A stretch of 64,000 nucleotides of DNA from positions 7,587,501 to 7,651,500 of the forward strand of contig CM040094.1 in assembly GCA_022496805.1 (NCBI GenBank), in the 5' to 3' direction. Position 1 is the stretch's first letter. Every line of letters begins with the position of its first letter. Shown one piece after another: positions 1-12,369 of this stretch. The translations under genes and the position numbers were made by a program. Below the pieces are notes generated by a model that did not search any database, was not told where the DNA came from, and was given only the letters and a program-made list of their open reading frames with translations. Origin of the DNA: Pohlia nutans (taxonomy: Eukaryota > Streptophyta > Bryopsida > Bryales > Mniaceae).

Positions 1-844
1 GCTATGGGATTAGAGACCGACACTTCAGAGATAATAAATGAGCTCATCTACTCAGTACGCAAAGGAGGTCGCATTGGTATTGTTGGAGACTACATAGGCT
101 ATTCCAAGTAAGTCTAGAGACATTTGGGCATTTCATTAAAATCCTTTACCCAGATCTTTCTTCTTTTTCGTGTTCATGCTATGACATGTGTTTAAATAAT
201 AACACAATTGACGATCTTCCAGCCACTTCAACCTTGGAGCTTTCATGGAGAAGGGTCTGACCATGGCTGGTGGCCAAGTGTACATACAGAAGTACTGGTA
301 AGAAGCTTGACACTGCAATGAGCATACCTCAATCAATTCAACCAGGATGAACTATTGTAGAACACTTAGTACTCATGCAAATGCAAATGCCTTTTCGGCT
401 GTTGAACTGGAATTATTCTCTCATAATGAGTTGGCACCTTCACAGGCCCATTTTGTTACCCAAGATTGAATCTGGAGAGATAGATCCAACCTTTGTTATC
501 ACCCACACGTTGCCGCTTGGAGAAGCACCAAAGGGATATCAAATCTTTGACGACAAAGTTGATGGATGCATTAAGGTACGACAATAATTGCAGTACATTT
601 TGCTTCCCATTTCCTTGGATGATGCTTCAATTCCTGACGTGATCATGTGACTATTGTGCAGGTGTTATTGAAGCCTGAAATGGATCCAGGTGTCGTCTCT
701 CCAGGAGGGCGAGGCATCAAGGAAATTGTTCGCAACATTGCTTCAAGTGTTGTGACCGGAGCTATGAATGTTGTCACCTCAGGTCCAGCTCCTACCGGCC
801 CGATCCAAGCTGTAAAAAGTCTCAATGACGCTAGCGACCAATGA
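1..844 (+). CDS. Zinc-type alcohol/formaldehyde dehydrogenase-like protein, C-terminal part
   Basis: This is the 3' part of a gene that begins before the window. Four exons read in one frame: 1-107, 223-297, 446-575 and 662-844. All three introns are GT-AG, and the stop is TGA at 842-844. The first exon gives a Rossmann-type stretch ending in [15 protein letters not shown]. Later exons give [22 protein letters not shown], interrupted by an intron after YW, and then [18 protein letters not shown]. These pieces resemble the C-terminal half of medium-chain zinc dehydrogenases of the glutathione-independent formaldehyde dehydrogenase-like type. The N-terminal GroES-like zinc-binding domain is outside the window, so substrate and metal ligands cannot be judged. 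The tail after [12 protein letters not shown] is rich in Gly, Pro and Ser and looks disordered. The family call is from recalled sequence resemblance and the substrate is unknown. Confidence 0.8.
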
Positions 845-2503
845 TTGCATAACGAGGATGTAGTTTGCAAATATGTATGGGATTGTAGTAGTGTAAGAAT
901 TTGTCAATATATCTGTGAAGTATTAGACACTTAAATAAGTTATAAATTAATTGAGTTCCAGCAACTCTCCAGTGTTCTAGTGTGATCAAATTATGATTTG
1001 CCCATCTATGCACTGCTCTGTACACGTACTGGACTCTTCAGTTTTTCAAATTATCATGTTGTCCGAAAATCTTGTAGGTATCTGATGTTCATTGTTCAGC
1101 CCTCATACGGATGTAATACATCGAATGAAGCTTGAGGTAAGTCAAACACTTTCATGGTCACGTTCCATGCATCTCTCTTCATGCAGAGAGAGCGTTCTAA
1201 TCCAACTTCAGCGAATTCTACTGTCATATCTAGACAAAGACTCAGTAGGTAAATGGAAAACCAACTTCACCAAATACACGTGAGACAGAGTCAGTCAATC
1301 TTTGCACAGTACTCTGCAGACGGACTGTCAGTTCAAACCTAGAAATCTCAACATTCTGACCCTTAACAAGAAACTGCGCAGGAGAAAGGGCAGTTGACTT
1401 GTACTGACAATCTGACAAAACTGTAAACATCCCGTGGAAAATCCCAAATCCCAAGCAACCCAGCTGCCACCCAACGTACCAACCACACCATTCTCAAAAA
1501 TATGAGATAAAAATCAGTCAAACTTCCCACGGTCAGTCTTCCTATCCATGACTTTACACTTTGAACTCTTTATTATCACTCTCTCCAGTATCACATTCCA
1601 ATATCTGCAAAGATCATATTGCAAAGATCAGTTTCTATTGTGGTTGGACCCTTTTCACATACGAGGTGTGATATAAAAGAGTTTCCAGTGTATTCACAGG
1701 CTTCTATTAACAAAAAAAGGAGGGAGAATGTCCCCGTCAATGAAAGTTTTGTGGGTGTACCAGTGTATGGCAATGGTTGCATGAGGTTACCGTGAACTCA
1801 TGTAACAAGCTTTCAGATTATTATTAAAAACCCCAAAGACATCCTCAATCCTTTACTCAAGAATGTCATGTCAAATAGAGAAAAAAATCTAGCATAGAGA
1901 ATACATATCAAGGACCATTTACACAAGACGAAGTTGATGCAAATACTTTCTAGAACACAGCAAACCCTATGTTTTCAGTAGTAGACCCTGTAAGGCAGGC
2001 AGAGAGTTCTTCTAGAAGGTGCCCTGTAAATCCCAACTGCCACCCATTGTACCACCCACACAACTCTGACAAAGCACAAGAATTTGAGATTGCACGTGTG
2101 ATTCAGATTCTTCCGTCACCAGGAAAAAACAATCCAGCAAAGGGTTGCTTTCACAACACAGCGCTAAGACTTTGTATCAACAACATACAACAGTTGCTCC
2201 CTGTTTCAGCAAACTCAGAAAGGCAAAATTTCTTCAATCATCTGTCTAGAGAATCGCATACACAACAAACGAAAAACAGGGAAGAAGAAGAAGTGCTCTA
2301 CAATTGGCAGGTAATATTTCTTTCATTCTCAAAGCCTTGCCCTACATCAATTTCACATGTACACGGCTCCAATTCTTTCAGCTACATGATGCTCAAGAGG
2401 ACCAAAAAAAAAACGTATATTCATTCGTATAGCAAGGCTCTACTCAATTACAACAACAATAACCAGACACTTGCATCTGATCACTTGCAGGAAATCAATC
2501 AAA
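845..2503. other. Intergenic: 3' flanks of two converging genes
   Basis: This stretch separates the dehydrogenase stop from the ATL stop on the other strand. It must contain both 3' untranslated regions. An open frame on the plus strand at 1969-2550 has no recognisable domain and runs antisense into the ATL gene end. A diverged phrase near 1443-1495 recurs near 2020-2070 (both contain a C-rich 'tgccaccca..gtacca' stretch), suggesting an old local duplication. I see no RNA gene or mobile element here. Confidence 0.5.
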
Positions 2504-3919
2504 TTACGTGGAGTTTTCCTTCACTTGCATCTCAGTTGCCGAAGGACTAGCAGCCGAGTACACCAGCCGTCTGCCTCGTCCTCTCAGCCAATTCAACGGG
2601 GAGCTCTTCCTGGAAGAAGGCGACCTTGAAGAATCAACAACAGAAGGCTCCGAGACGTCCACCGACACTTCCCACACCTTATCCTTCCTCGCCGCCGATC
2701 CAACCTCCTGAGACGGACTCCTCAACAAAGTCAACGACAGAGACCGTTCCACAGATTCTTCCGGTGTCGGTGAAACTCCAATCACCACCTCTGGATTCGA
2801 ATTAGGGTTAGGGCTAGTCTTGATTTCTTCAACCTTGATTTCTCCGCCATCATCATCATCCTGCTGTTGTTGTTTCTGCTTCAAATTCCACCCGGGACTT
2901 GGCGTCATAATCTCCCGAACTCTCGACAAGCTATGCGGAGTGTCTAACCCCCGGCTGGCCCAAAACATATCCTCTTGCCCCGGCGTGTGACTTGCGCTTG
3001 AAAGCTCAGGAATGCCATCCGAAAGCGTACTTCGGTGTGTCGGTGGTTTAGAAAAATCCACAACATATTCATACGAGCCCATCGAGTAAGACCTCGCCAT
3101 TCTGGAGCTTGTACCGACATCATGGGAAGAATTCTCCACGTTCACTTTCCCAAGCTCCACTCGCAACGTCCTCTCGGAGCCGTCGGGCTGGGGTACCAAA
3201 ACCGTGGGTCCAGGCGTCATGGGCGGCGTTTCAGGCTCCATAACCGGGGGTGGTAATGGTGCCGGAGTTTCCACTGATGTGAGGAAACGAAAGCTGCCGC
3301 GAAGAGACGCTCTAAAGCTACCTCGGAAGGAGGATCCATGAGTTTGAGGGGGCTCTTCCGGTGCGGAAGAAGCGCAAGGCGTGACGACGGGCTCGGTATC
3401 CGGAAGCAGGCTGCGTCGACACAAGGGGCAGGTGGAATTCGAAAGCAGCCATGTGTCGATGCATTCCGTGTGAAACGCGTGTTTGCATTTCGGCAACAAC
3501 CGGAGCTTATCCTCGTTCTGAAACTCGTTCAAGCAAACCGCGCAGTCCGCGCTGTCTTTCAAGCCGCGAATCGAGCCGTACAGAAACACAGGCAACGTGT
3601 CGATGAACACCTGCTCCACTCCGGAGTCGTGCAAGGAGAATAAGTGCTGGAGTTGCCCACGAATTGAGTTACTCGGACTGCTCCCACTCAGTACCCCCCC
3701 GGGCGGTTCCCGTGCTCTTCGTCTTCCTAAACAACGCGCTAGGATATGTAAAATCCCCGAACATAAAAACACCACGCTCAAGATGATCACAATCACTAAC
3801 ACGCTCGGATTAATATGAGGTTTACTCGAAGAGTCACGAAGCTCCCGCATCGGCAGCGGGGAAGAAGAAGACGAGTACAACAAATTCTCTATCGACATCC
3901 TCCTCATCGTTAGTAGCAC
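2504..3919 (-). CDS. ATL-type RING-H2 E3 ubiquitin ligase, membrane anchored
   Basis: This is a single uninterrupted 471-residue frame. A hydrophobic helix at about residues 39-60 is followed by an RRRAR stop-transfer stretch. A RING-H2 domain lies at residues 126-167 with ligands C126, C129, C145, H147, H150, C153, C164 and C167, and W157 sits in the usual E2-contact region. The stretch FIDTLPVFLYGSIRGLK just before the RING is the ATL pre-RING region, with GLK in place of the classical GLD. The match is closest to my memory of the ATL13/ATL46 group. ATL proteins pass ubiquitin from an E2 to substrates at endomembranes or the plasma membrane, often in defence or stress responses. The 300-residue tail is Ser/Pro/Glu-rich and probably disordered; it may recruit substrate. 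Intronless structure is typical of the family. Methionines at residues 5 and 8 are alternative starts. Confidence 0.9.
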   Translation of the reverse strand: MLLTMRRMSIENLLYSSSSSPLPMRELRDSSSKPHINPSVLVIVIILSVVFLCSGILHILARCLGRRRAREPPGGVLSGSSPSNSIRGQLQHLFSLHDSGVEQVFIDTLPVFLYGSIRGLKDSADCAVCLNEFQNEDKLRLLPKCKHAFHTECIDTWLLSNSTCPLCRRSLLPDTEPVVTPCASSAPEEPPQTHGSSFRGSFRASLRGSFRFLTSVETPAPLPPPVMEPETPPMTPGPTVLVPQPDGSERTLRVELGKVNVENSSHDVGTSSRMARSYSMGSYEYVVDFSKPPTHRSTLSDGIPELSSASHTPGQEDMFWASRGLDTPHSLSRVREIMTPSPGWNLKQKQQQQDDDDGGEIKVEEIKTSPNPNSNPEVVIGVSPTPEESVERSLSLTLLRSPSQEVGSAARKDKVWEVSVDVSEPSVVDSSRSPSSRKSSPLNWLRGRGRRLVYSAASPSATEMQVKENST

Positions 3920-6642
3920 CTCTTCCCCAATTACTACTAATTCAATCCGAGCGGGCGTGGCTCCCGAGGCGGAACTAAACTAACGAAACCGGTACTATGT
4001 TCTTCCTCCATCAGTAAAATGATACAACATTGACTGTTAATTCCCCATCAGAGTTAGTGCGATAGGAAGTGTTAATTCTCCATCAGAGTTAGTGCGATTG
4101 GAAGTGACCCATCCGAGGCTGGCTATGGCGTCGTCTCACATTCTCGCCATCGCATTTTCTAACCCCTGGATCCTCCTCTTTCCGATCCCTTTTCTAACCC
4201 ATCCCGACCGCATGACGAGCTACCGCTTTCTGTTGGGTTCACATTGCCGGGTGTGCCGGAATTGGAGAATCTGCAGCCGGCACAAGGGAGGGAGGGAGAA
4301 TAGAATGGATGAGTGGGCGCCCGCCTTTGACAAAAGAAAAGAGGAAAAGAAAAGGTGCGCTAGTAGCCCATCCGGCATGACGACTGGCTCGAGTTGACTC
4401 GGGGAATCGTCATCGTTGTATGGCACCGATTCTAAAAGACTAACCCACTGTAGCGCTCGAGCGAGCTCTGCTTTTGCTTCTGGTGCTTGTTCTTCGTCTT
4501 CTTGTTCGCCCGTGTGTGTGTGTGTGCTTGGTCCCACCTTGTGTGCTGATTGCTGTTTCCGGCGGTTCGGTGGGTTGCGCTGTTGCAGTGATTGAGGTCG
4601 GGATTGAGGTCGAGGTTGCGGGTGTTGCGGACTACTTCGTCTCTCTCGAAAGCTGTGCAGAACGATGCAACGGCGGTAACGGGTGGGCTGGAGGAGACGG
4701 AGAAGACGGGTGGATGGATGTGTGGTTTCGTTCATCCGTGGATGGATGGATGGCGTCCTCGACGTGTTCACACTGTGGGAGTGTACGGGCTTCGATGCGT
4801 TCACACTAGGGGTCTTTGAACGGGCTCTTGTGGCAAACAGAGGCTAGAGAGCTTGACACCTCAGAGCATGCCCAGCTGCAGAGATTTATTTGAGGAGTTA
4901 ATTCAATGTAGAGGAGCTATAGTCTACTCTTCATAATGTTACACTTTATAATATGGCGGTATTATTGTTTCGAGCAATACACATATGACAAGTCATTTAT
5001 GTAACTAATCATTCCATGTCTGTCACCTTGAAAACATTTCATAACATTTTATTAGGGCTTTCCAAACATTTCATATTAAAAAAGGGGCAACTGTTACATC
5101 GAAGAACAAACCTAACACCACTTTGGTAGCCTCTCCCAATCCAATGGCACGACAAAATCAACCCTCTCCCAATCCAACACCATGCCTCCTAGTCATTGAT
5201 TCAATCGTTGACCAACTAATAATCAAGTTTAGTGTCAGTAATTTGAACGCAACTATGTTTGTGTACAATACATGGAAGAGAAAATATAAATGAAAGCCAC
5301 CTAAAAACTATAATTTTGGTGTGACTTGATTTATTGTTGGGAACATACTTTGACAATGAAACCCCATGCTATTGCAGTTGTATGACAATATATACATACT
5401 ATTGGGCATGCTCTCATGAATACATAAAAATTTATCAAGTATAGATTGCAACTAATTATATTTATTGAATTTACCGTAAGCATATCACAAGTATCTTCGA
5501 GTAAAACAGGCTAATCTAAGCATTTATTTAATTCATGCCATTGACACAATGTGATCACTACAGAGTGTAATAGCAGTATCCTACAAGAGATAAATCCTTT
5601 TAAACTTAGACTCATTAATCCCTACTCTGATAAGCAACAATATCCTACGAGATATGAAACACCTAGTTGCTTAACTCTCTCTCTACGTTGATACACTTAT
5701 ACCTGCAAAATAATCAACGAAGACGATGACGAGGGAAATAAACCCCAGGCAACAGAGATGTCAAACCCTAGACGGACAGAGTACGGGGTTTCATCCACGG
5801 GATTTTATCTATAGTGATGGCGACTCATCGGTACAGAACGACATTAAATGTCCATGAATAATTGAATGAACGTACAATGTAAAACATCATAGTTCTTCAA
5901 TATTTTTCGTATTTAATTACTTACTTGATTGCATGTAATTGTGAGAGCGGTATATTGTAGAGTTATTTTTAGATATATTGATTGTTATTGTAAAAAGCTT
6001 GTTATGAAGTTTTGATTATTCAACAACAATGGAAAGTTCATTGAAAACTTTTCAATATCCAAAAGGTGTGATCAAAGTGCAACTAATGAAAACAATGAAG
6101 CTTAATGCCCCCCCGCCCCGTCATCAATTCTTTCAATGCCAAAAAACCATGGTGTTGTCCCATCCACGTTCAGCTCCTAAACAGAATTCCCTATAAATTT
6201 GGGCTTCTCTTCTAATAATTTTTTATTATTGCCAATCGTGATGACCGACTACGGTAATAGCGATGAGTTGGGTTAAAGTGTCACATACAAATGAAAATCA
6301 CTCGTTTCGTCAAATGAACATTATTTACTTGCCGAGGACAGTGAGTCAGATGCATGACGAAGATCACGATCTTAGGGTACCAAATAACTTAATGTTGTTG
6401 ATAAAATGTGACAGAGAAAATTCAAGACGTGGGCCTCCTGTCATCAAACCCGGTGATCATTCATTGGGTTTCACATGAAGCCCCATGTTCGGGGGCATTC
6501 AATTCGCATGTATGATATGACATTTCCCTCATGCCCTCCCTGTCCATCTATAAATGCGCATTGTTTTTCAGTTCATCCCAACTTATAGCCACTGAAAACC
6601 AAACAGCTATATATCATAAATAACTTTGAGTGACACAATTAC
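3920..6642. other. Intergenic: 5' flank of the ATL gene, then AT-rich DNA
   Basis: The first 900 bp are GC-richer than what follows and have overlapping open frames on both strands (4092-4809). These frames have low-complexity products and no domain, so I read them as upstream and 5' untranslated sequence of the ATL gene. Beyond about 4850 the DNA is AT-rich, with no supported gene, RNA or mobile element up to the fold-back element at 6647. Confidence 0.5.
4036..4105. repeat. Two-copy 35-bp tandem duplication upstream of the ATL gene
   Basis: The unit beginning gttaattccccatcagag at 4036 is repeated at 4071 with two visible mismatches. It lies about 120 bp upstream of the ATL start codon, so it falls in the promoter or 5' untranslated region. 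Whether it has a regulatory role cannot be seen. Confidence 0.8.
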
Positions 6643-6646
6643 TGTA

Positions 6647-7624
6647 CAGTGGGGTCCAACATGGAATGGCGTTTTTGGTTTTGCAGTGAGAAAAATTTCA
6701 GTACTGCCAACTTTGAAAGCCTCCCGAGAGCTCAAATATTGGTATTTTACCACGAAAATTTTACCAGAGACTTATCTTTAAGTTAATTATATGTATGCCA
6801 AATTTCAAGGCCAAAAGATTCACCAAAAAAACGTTATTCAAAATCTACCAACATTGGTAGTTATTCACTGCTGCCAACTTTGACAACCTCCCAAAGATTG
6901 AATTAATTTTTTTTTGCCATGAAATTCTTGGAAAAAGAACTTCTTTATGTTAATAACATATGATAAAAATTTCAAGGCCAGAAGATTAATACAAAAAATA
7001 TATTGACAATCTACCAACATGTGTAGTTGTGGGAAACAATGGGGGAAACTTTGCTACCAACTTTGACACCCTCCCTACGGTTGAGAAATTGTCTATTTAC
7101 CATGAAATTTTTGGTACAACATGCTCTTTATGACAAAATCATTCATGCCAAATTTTAAGGTCAAAAAATCTATACAAAGAAAATTATTTACAATCTACCA
7201 ATGTGTGTAGTTTCCCCCATTGTTTCCCACAACTACACATGTTGGTAGATTGTTAATATCGTTTTTTGTATTAATCTTTTGGCCTTGAAATTTTTATCAT
7301 ATGTTATTAACATAAAGAAGTTGTTTTTCCTAGAATTTTATGGCAAAAAAAAAATTAATTCAATCTTTGGGAGGCTGTCAAAGTTGGCAGCAGTGAAAAC
7401 ATTTCCACAGCTACCAATGTTGGTAGATTCTGAATAACTTTTTTTGGGTGAATCTTTTGGCCTTGAAATTTGGCATACATATAATTAACTTAAAGATAAG
7501 TCTCTGGTAGAATTTTCGTGGTAAAATACCAATATTTGAGCTCTCGGGAGGCTTTCCAAGTTGGCAGTACTGAAATTTTTCTCACTGCGAAACCAAAAAC
7601 GCCATTCCATGTTGGACCCCACTG
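6647..7624. mobile_element. 978-bp fold-back element with TA target duplication (Tc1/mariner-like ends)
   Basis: The two ends are long inverted repeats beginning CAGTGGGGTCCAACATGG and ending with the reverse complement. TA dinucleotides flank both ends (6645-6646 and 7625-7626). Ends starting CAGT plus a TA duplication fit the Tc1/mariner/pogo superfamily. No transposase frame is present, so it is non-autonomous. Each arm is itself built from a diverged unit of about 165-180 bp containing 'tgccaactttga', 'ttcaaggccaaaagatt' and 'atctaccaaca'. The order is A-B-C-B'-A', with C in the loop (about 7051-7208) between a second inverted pair at 7029-7050 and 7209-7230. Transcripts would fold into a roughly 400-bp duplex, a natural small-RNA source (inference). 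Confidence 0.85.
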
Positions 7625-8978
7625 TACAAATTGAAGGATGATTAAGGTAGTTGGTTTACAGATAGTGTTTAAAATATTTCATTTAATTTATTTTTGAAAG
7701 CAAATTTCATTGCAAAACTGACACATACAGAGAGATATTGCTGGCTTAACCCCTAGAGGAGGTTGCATGCCAAAAAGTGTTGCAAGTGTTCTTCTAGATG
7801 GTATTTCATCATGAAGACTATGATATTGGTAGAAACTGCAAACATGAAAATTGGAGCTTGGAATGCAAACTAAATAGACAAATTTTTATTTAATAATATG
7901 TGACGTGGAAAAAAAATGGCTACTCATATCCTAAAGATTTGCATAATATTCTTTAGCTAGTACAACAACACACCCTTTTGTTTGCTCAAAGAATCAACAT
8001 CTAAACATGGAATTGATAATGTGGAACATGTAGAAACTAATACAAAAACAAATTTTTTTTGTTGAACTACCAAGCCATTTGTAGCTAAAGATGGCTTTCA
8101 TTCTCCAGAAGATTACGATTCTTACAACGATCTTGCCCTCTGATGTTGATTCCTAGTGGGGCTGCTAAAGAATGTTACATGTGCTTCTCTTTATATAACT
8201 AAATTTTGCTGATCCCGACAACCAACTACCCTAATGACCACAAAGGCCCTGACTCTAACCCCCCCTCTTCAACGTTAATGCAAACACTATTCACCTAGGC
8301 CCAATTCCCCGAAATTTCCATTTCGGGCATCCTAGGGGCTTTTTGGATTTATTTTTTTCATACAAGTTTGCATCTGACTGTTCAAAAGTAGTTCAGAAGG
8401 AGCCTCTACGAAATTTTCAACCATTAGTTTAAAAAGTGCGTGCCAAACAATTCAAAATAATGGCCACAACTTTTGTCCTCATACATTAACGTCGAGAGGG
8501 ATTTAAAGTCGGGAGCACAAAGGTGGCACAAATAGGATAGTTGACCTAATTATCACTTGAAGAGGTTGGTAATGGGGTGCTTTACTAAAGATGTGCAGGT
8601 GAGCCATCTGATGAGGCTTGCGTCACCAACTGGCTCCAGTAGACACCTCAACAAACTGAACCTGGAGGGGAAGACTTTTGCTAATCTTCAGACTTTTGCC
8701 TTCATTGACTCCAGAATCAGAGTAACTTATGTATTACATATTTCTCATGACGTGGAAACGCTTAATAAGCAGTACTGTACAGCCTCGGGGACGGAGGTCA
8801 CTTCCAAATATTACGTGAGAACCAGGGTTTATTTTTATTTTTTTTGGTTTTCAGGTCTTTTAACTTTAGGCTAATAAAGTCGTATGCAAGTGAATGAGGT
8901 GGCTCTTTTATCCCTAATTTTTTTTTATTTATTTTTATTTGAAAAACCTGGAGATGGATTTTGTTTTTCCATACAACC

Positions 8979-9108
8979 TATCTTTTTCATTCAACATATT
9001 GGCATGTAGTGAGTTTTTTTTGTACATATTGTCTTTTCCATTCAACATATTGTATTGGCTTTAGTGAGTTTTTTTTGGTACAGACTGTCTTTTCCATTCA
9101 ATATTTTG
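8979..9108. repeat. About 2.5 copies of a ~50-56-bp tandem repeat
   Basis: A unit containing 'cattcaacatatt' followed by 'tagtgagtttttttt' recurs three times with diminishing identity. Small open frames on both strands over this repeat are incidental. Confidence 0.65.
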
Positions 9109-10077
9109 GCCTTCTCATCCACTGCGTGTGGCTCTAAAAGTCTTAGATTGGCATTCAACTGGCGAGTGCCATTGCCTTGGTGGCTACATGAGGTTGCATT
9201 TTTCTCAATATGTTCCCATACGGCGATCCTCCCAATCAATTTCTGTAACAATTTGGCTATAAAAAGTAAGAGGAAAACCTTGGTAAGAATTTGCAAACAA
9301 AAATAGAATTCAAATAAATCTTTGAAGGTGATTTTTATAAATGATTTACATTAATATAGGATGCTAAAAATGAATTACAAGTATAAAACTGAGAATATTC
9401 TCCAAATATTACTAATTATAATGAGCATTTAATTTGAGTTTTTGGGTATTTTTAAATACTCAAAAAAATACGAAGAGTGACCTCCCCAGGTGTACAATAG
9501 ACATGACTGATGATGATCATGCTGATAATTGTCTACTCATTAGTCATGCACAATTTGCACATTATTTTGTGCTTCATTGCACCTCTGCCCAACACTAATT
9601 GGTCTCTACACTAATTGGCACCAATACCAAATAGCCCCAACACTAAATGGCCACCAAAATTTCAATGACCTCGGTCATTTCCCTGGAGCAAGGTTGACTA
9701 ATCAGTACTAAATTCCACCCTCATGTACTAGAATCGTACATTTTGGAACACAAATGTATACTCGTCATACATAATGGCAAGATTGTTAATGGATGGTAAT
9801 GCGTATGTACTCCACATGGGCTCTGTTAATGTTCTCTTCTCTGCAGCAAAATCTGTTCATTTACACCAAAAATAAAATAAAATAAAAAATCAATGACCTT
9901 ACTACCATGAAGTAAAACTAATAATGGATCACAAGTGGTATACAGTAGGTACAGTATACACCAAATGAATTTTCGGGTGATGGTACACTTGTGAGTAATA
10001 ATGTGAGCCTTTGCATTTATACATACCTTCGAGTGGAAAGCGAAAAAAAGAAAAAAGAATGGTAGGTGCCCTACTTC

Positions 10078-10205
10078 ATGGTCAGTTTCGACATAAAAGA
10101 AACATTATCTGTTTTAAAGTGCCACCTGTCATCTTGTGATTGGTTATGGGTGACATGGACCTCTCAGAATCTGACCTGGAAATGCAATTTAGACCCAGGC
10201 TGGCC
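10078..10205 (-). repeat. Reversed fragment of repeat module M1
   Basis: The stretch from 'ggtcagtttcgac' through 'catcttgtgattggtt' to 'ggacctctca' matches, in reverse orientation, the ends of the repeats at 20870-20997 and 26590-26714. It shows that the block repeated at 20-44 kb is dispersed as well as tandem. It extends no further than about 10205. Confidence 0.65.
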
Positions 10206-11143
10206 CTCATGTACGGTATTGGCGTATGGGCAGTTGGGGTCATGGAAACATCACATGGCCCAGTTGTGCCCTCCACTGCTTTCCTAGCCAAATAAGTTGG
10301 ATACCTACTACCCAACTTCAAAAGACAAAGCGGCTGCTGACCTGGCAGCCTCGTCAGAGTAAATTGAATGAAGAGAAACAAAATGATCCACCGTAAGGTA
10401 GAAATACGGAAAACCGCAAGGACTTCACAGACTACATTGCAGACTTCTATTGAACGGAGACATCCTTCACTCATTTACGATTTTAGGTGCAAGGCGGGGT
10501 GCAAGGTGTGATATTTTTTGAAATTAAGTTAATATGAGAATTGGTAGGGGATTGGATAGGCACGGTGCATAGACAGAATGGCCTTGTCGGTTTTGGGTGA
10601 TTCCTTGCACAAATTTTTTTATCAAAATACTTTGGTTACGGTATCCCTTAAACGACAATGCAAGCCCCACGGGCTTGATTATATTTTGGGAGAATCTTGC
10701 TCATAACTTCTACTCCATTGCACCAACTGGGGTTTTTAAAATGCCGAACCAAGCACCTTAGAGATAACTATACTTCTTTAGAATAGAGCCTAAGTAATTT
10801 ATTTTTTTAAATGCTTAAAATGAAATCTAAAAGAGATTTTGGGTGTAGTATCAGGAAAGCATATGTCGTTTAAGGGTTATTGAAGAGCCTACGAAATTGA
10901 GTTTCAGGGTTTGACAAACTTTACACTTTGAGAATTTGTGTAAATTATCTAATAGGAATAAGAATAAATGATATGGAATGGGATCTCCTCTTCACCAATT
11001 TTCCTTCTCTCTATGAAAAATAAATCCTTCCTATAACTCTTATATGCAAAACTTCTTATCTTCTCAATTTATTGTAGTTCTACCTTATAGAGCAATGGTT
11101 ATAAGAGCGAGATCTCTTGACATTGTATTATTATCACAACTTC

Positions 11144-11148
<5 letters not shown>

Positions 11149-11174
<26 letters not shown>

Positions 11175-11176
11175 GG
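11149..11176 (+). repeat. 28-nt uninterrupted G run
   Basis: A homopolymer of 28 G residues follows 'ttcaaaga'. Such runs are prone to length error in sequencing and can form G-quadruplexes. No gene lies next to it. Confidence 0.9.
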
Positions 11177-12008
11177 TTGTAGACTACTAAAAGTGACTAT
11201 ACAAGCCCATTTCCATTCAAAGGTCAATAGCCATTGGCTACTTCATGTTTTAACCACTTGCTCAGAAGTCCAACCTCTAAAACGTTGAATACGTGTTCCA
11301 AATGGCACACTTCTTAGTCCATTTTAGAAGCACATTTTTCAAGAGAAAATTTTAGGTACCTTATGAGATGAGCTCCATTTCATCCATACAACCTTGTTGA
11401 TAAATGGCTGTAAAGTGATGCATCAGCAAAATAGTTTTCTTTGTATTAAATAACAAACAACCTGCTGTAGCGGCGAGTAGGTTATCATACATAACCGGTC
11501 ATTCACTTTTCAATACAACCCTCGATCTTCATAATCCAAAAGCATAGGATGTAAGTTGAAAGAAGAGAAGGTTATGAGTTGCAACTTGTGATGGCGATGG
11601 TGACAAGTTGCCAGTGAAATGGAGCCATGTTAGTGTTGAAAAGTCAACAACCAATTACCGTACTTTAGCGGCAACTTCATCAACCCTCCATTGAATAATT
11701 AATATTAAAAAAAAATTGGCAAAAAAAATAAATTCCAAAATCCTTTTTTTTCCTTTACAATTTTCATTTTATTTTTAATAATAATTTCCCAAAATTTCCG
11801 GCATCTATTTATTTTTTATTTTTTATTTTTTTTCCCGAACCTGACCGTAAGGTACGGTATGTCAATACATCCTGCAGCTCTGAAACGTGTTACTTGTCCA
11901 CACATACTCAAGTCTGTAAGATCTGCACACAGCCTTCCATGAAGTAGGAAACTCGCATCATCTACCTAAACAGTATTTCGGGGCTTCAGGAAACTAAGGC
12001 TCAAAAAT
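11177..12008. other. Intergenic, nothing recognised
   Basis: The DNA is AT-rich with no supported gene, RNA or mobile element. Short A and T runs around 11705-11830 are the only notable feature. Confidence 0.5.
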
Positions 12009-12134
12009 TTCAAGGCATGGGAGTCTACTAATCAAATAGGAAAAAAAAAACATTTGCATTGTGATTATAACTTTCAAGGCATGGGAGTCTACTAATCAAA
12101 TAGGAAAAAAAATAATATGAGCATTGTGATTATA
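12009..12134. repeat. Two-copy 64-bp tandem duplication
   Basis: The unit beginning ttcaaggcatgggagtctac at 12009 is repeated at 12073. The copies are nearly identical apart from the length of an internal A run, so the duplication is recent. Confidence 0.9.
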
Positions 12135-12173
12135 AGAATAAATATTGGTGGTGAGGCAACTCATAACAAATTT

Positions 12174-12366
12174 CAGTAGTAGGAAATGTGTCGTTTTTCA
12201 CTTACTATAAATGAAAAAGGAATGAAACCGCGCCAAGCACATGGGTCGTGTTAGTGCTGGTGAGTGGTTTTGGTCACAAGAAAATAGAAATATACGTATA
12301 ATATTTAGCCACTATTCATTGTTCCCACAAAGTGGGGAATGAAAAACGACACGTCTAGTACTAGTG
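12174..12366. mobile_element. CACTA-type miniature element with 3-bp target duplication (ttt)
   Basis: The left end CAGTAGTAGGAAATGTGTCG is inverted at the right end, whose reverse complement starts CACTAGTACTAGACGTGTCG. The flanking trinucleotide ttt occurs at 12171-12173 and 12367-12369. CAC-type ends with a 3-bp duplication fit CACTA/EnSpm. The 193-bp element codes for nothing. A relative in reverse orientation lies at 39692-39884. Confidence 0.75.
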
Positions 12367-12369
12367 TTT

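Larger units (their letters stand above)
7627..11148. other. Intergenic AT-rich DNA
   Basis: I see no gene. All open frames are short and without recognisable domains. The stretch holds a short tandem repeat (8979-9108) and a reversed copy of part of a repeat found at 20.6 and 26.3 kb (10078-10205). The rest is unassigned. Confidence 0.5.

Noticed and set aside
1969..2550. 193-residue open frame on the plus strand
   Set aside because: No domain, low-complexity composition, and it overlaps the ATL gene end antisense; it lies in the expected 3' untranslated region.
4092..4809. Overlapping open frames on both strands
   Set aside because: GC-rich upstream DNA of the ATL gene; products are repetitive and the frames on opposite strands cannot both be real.
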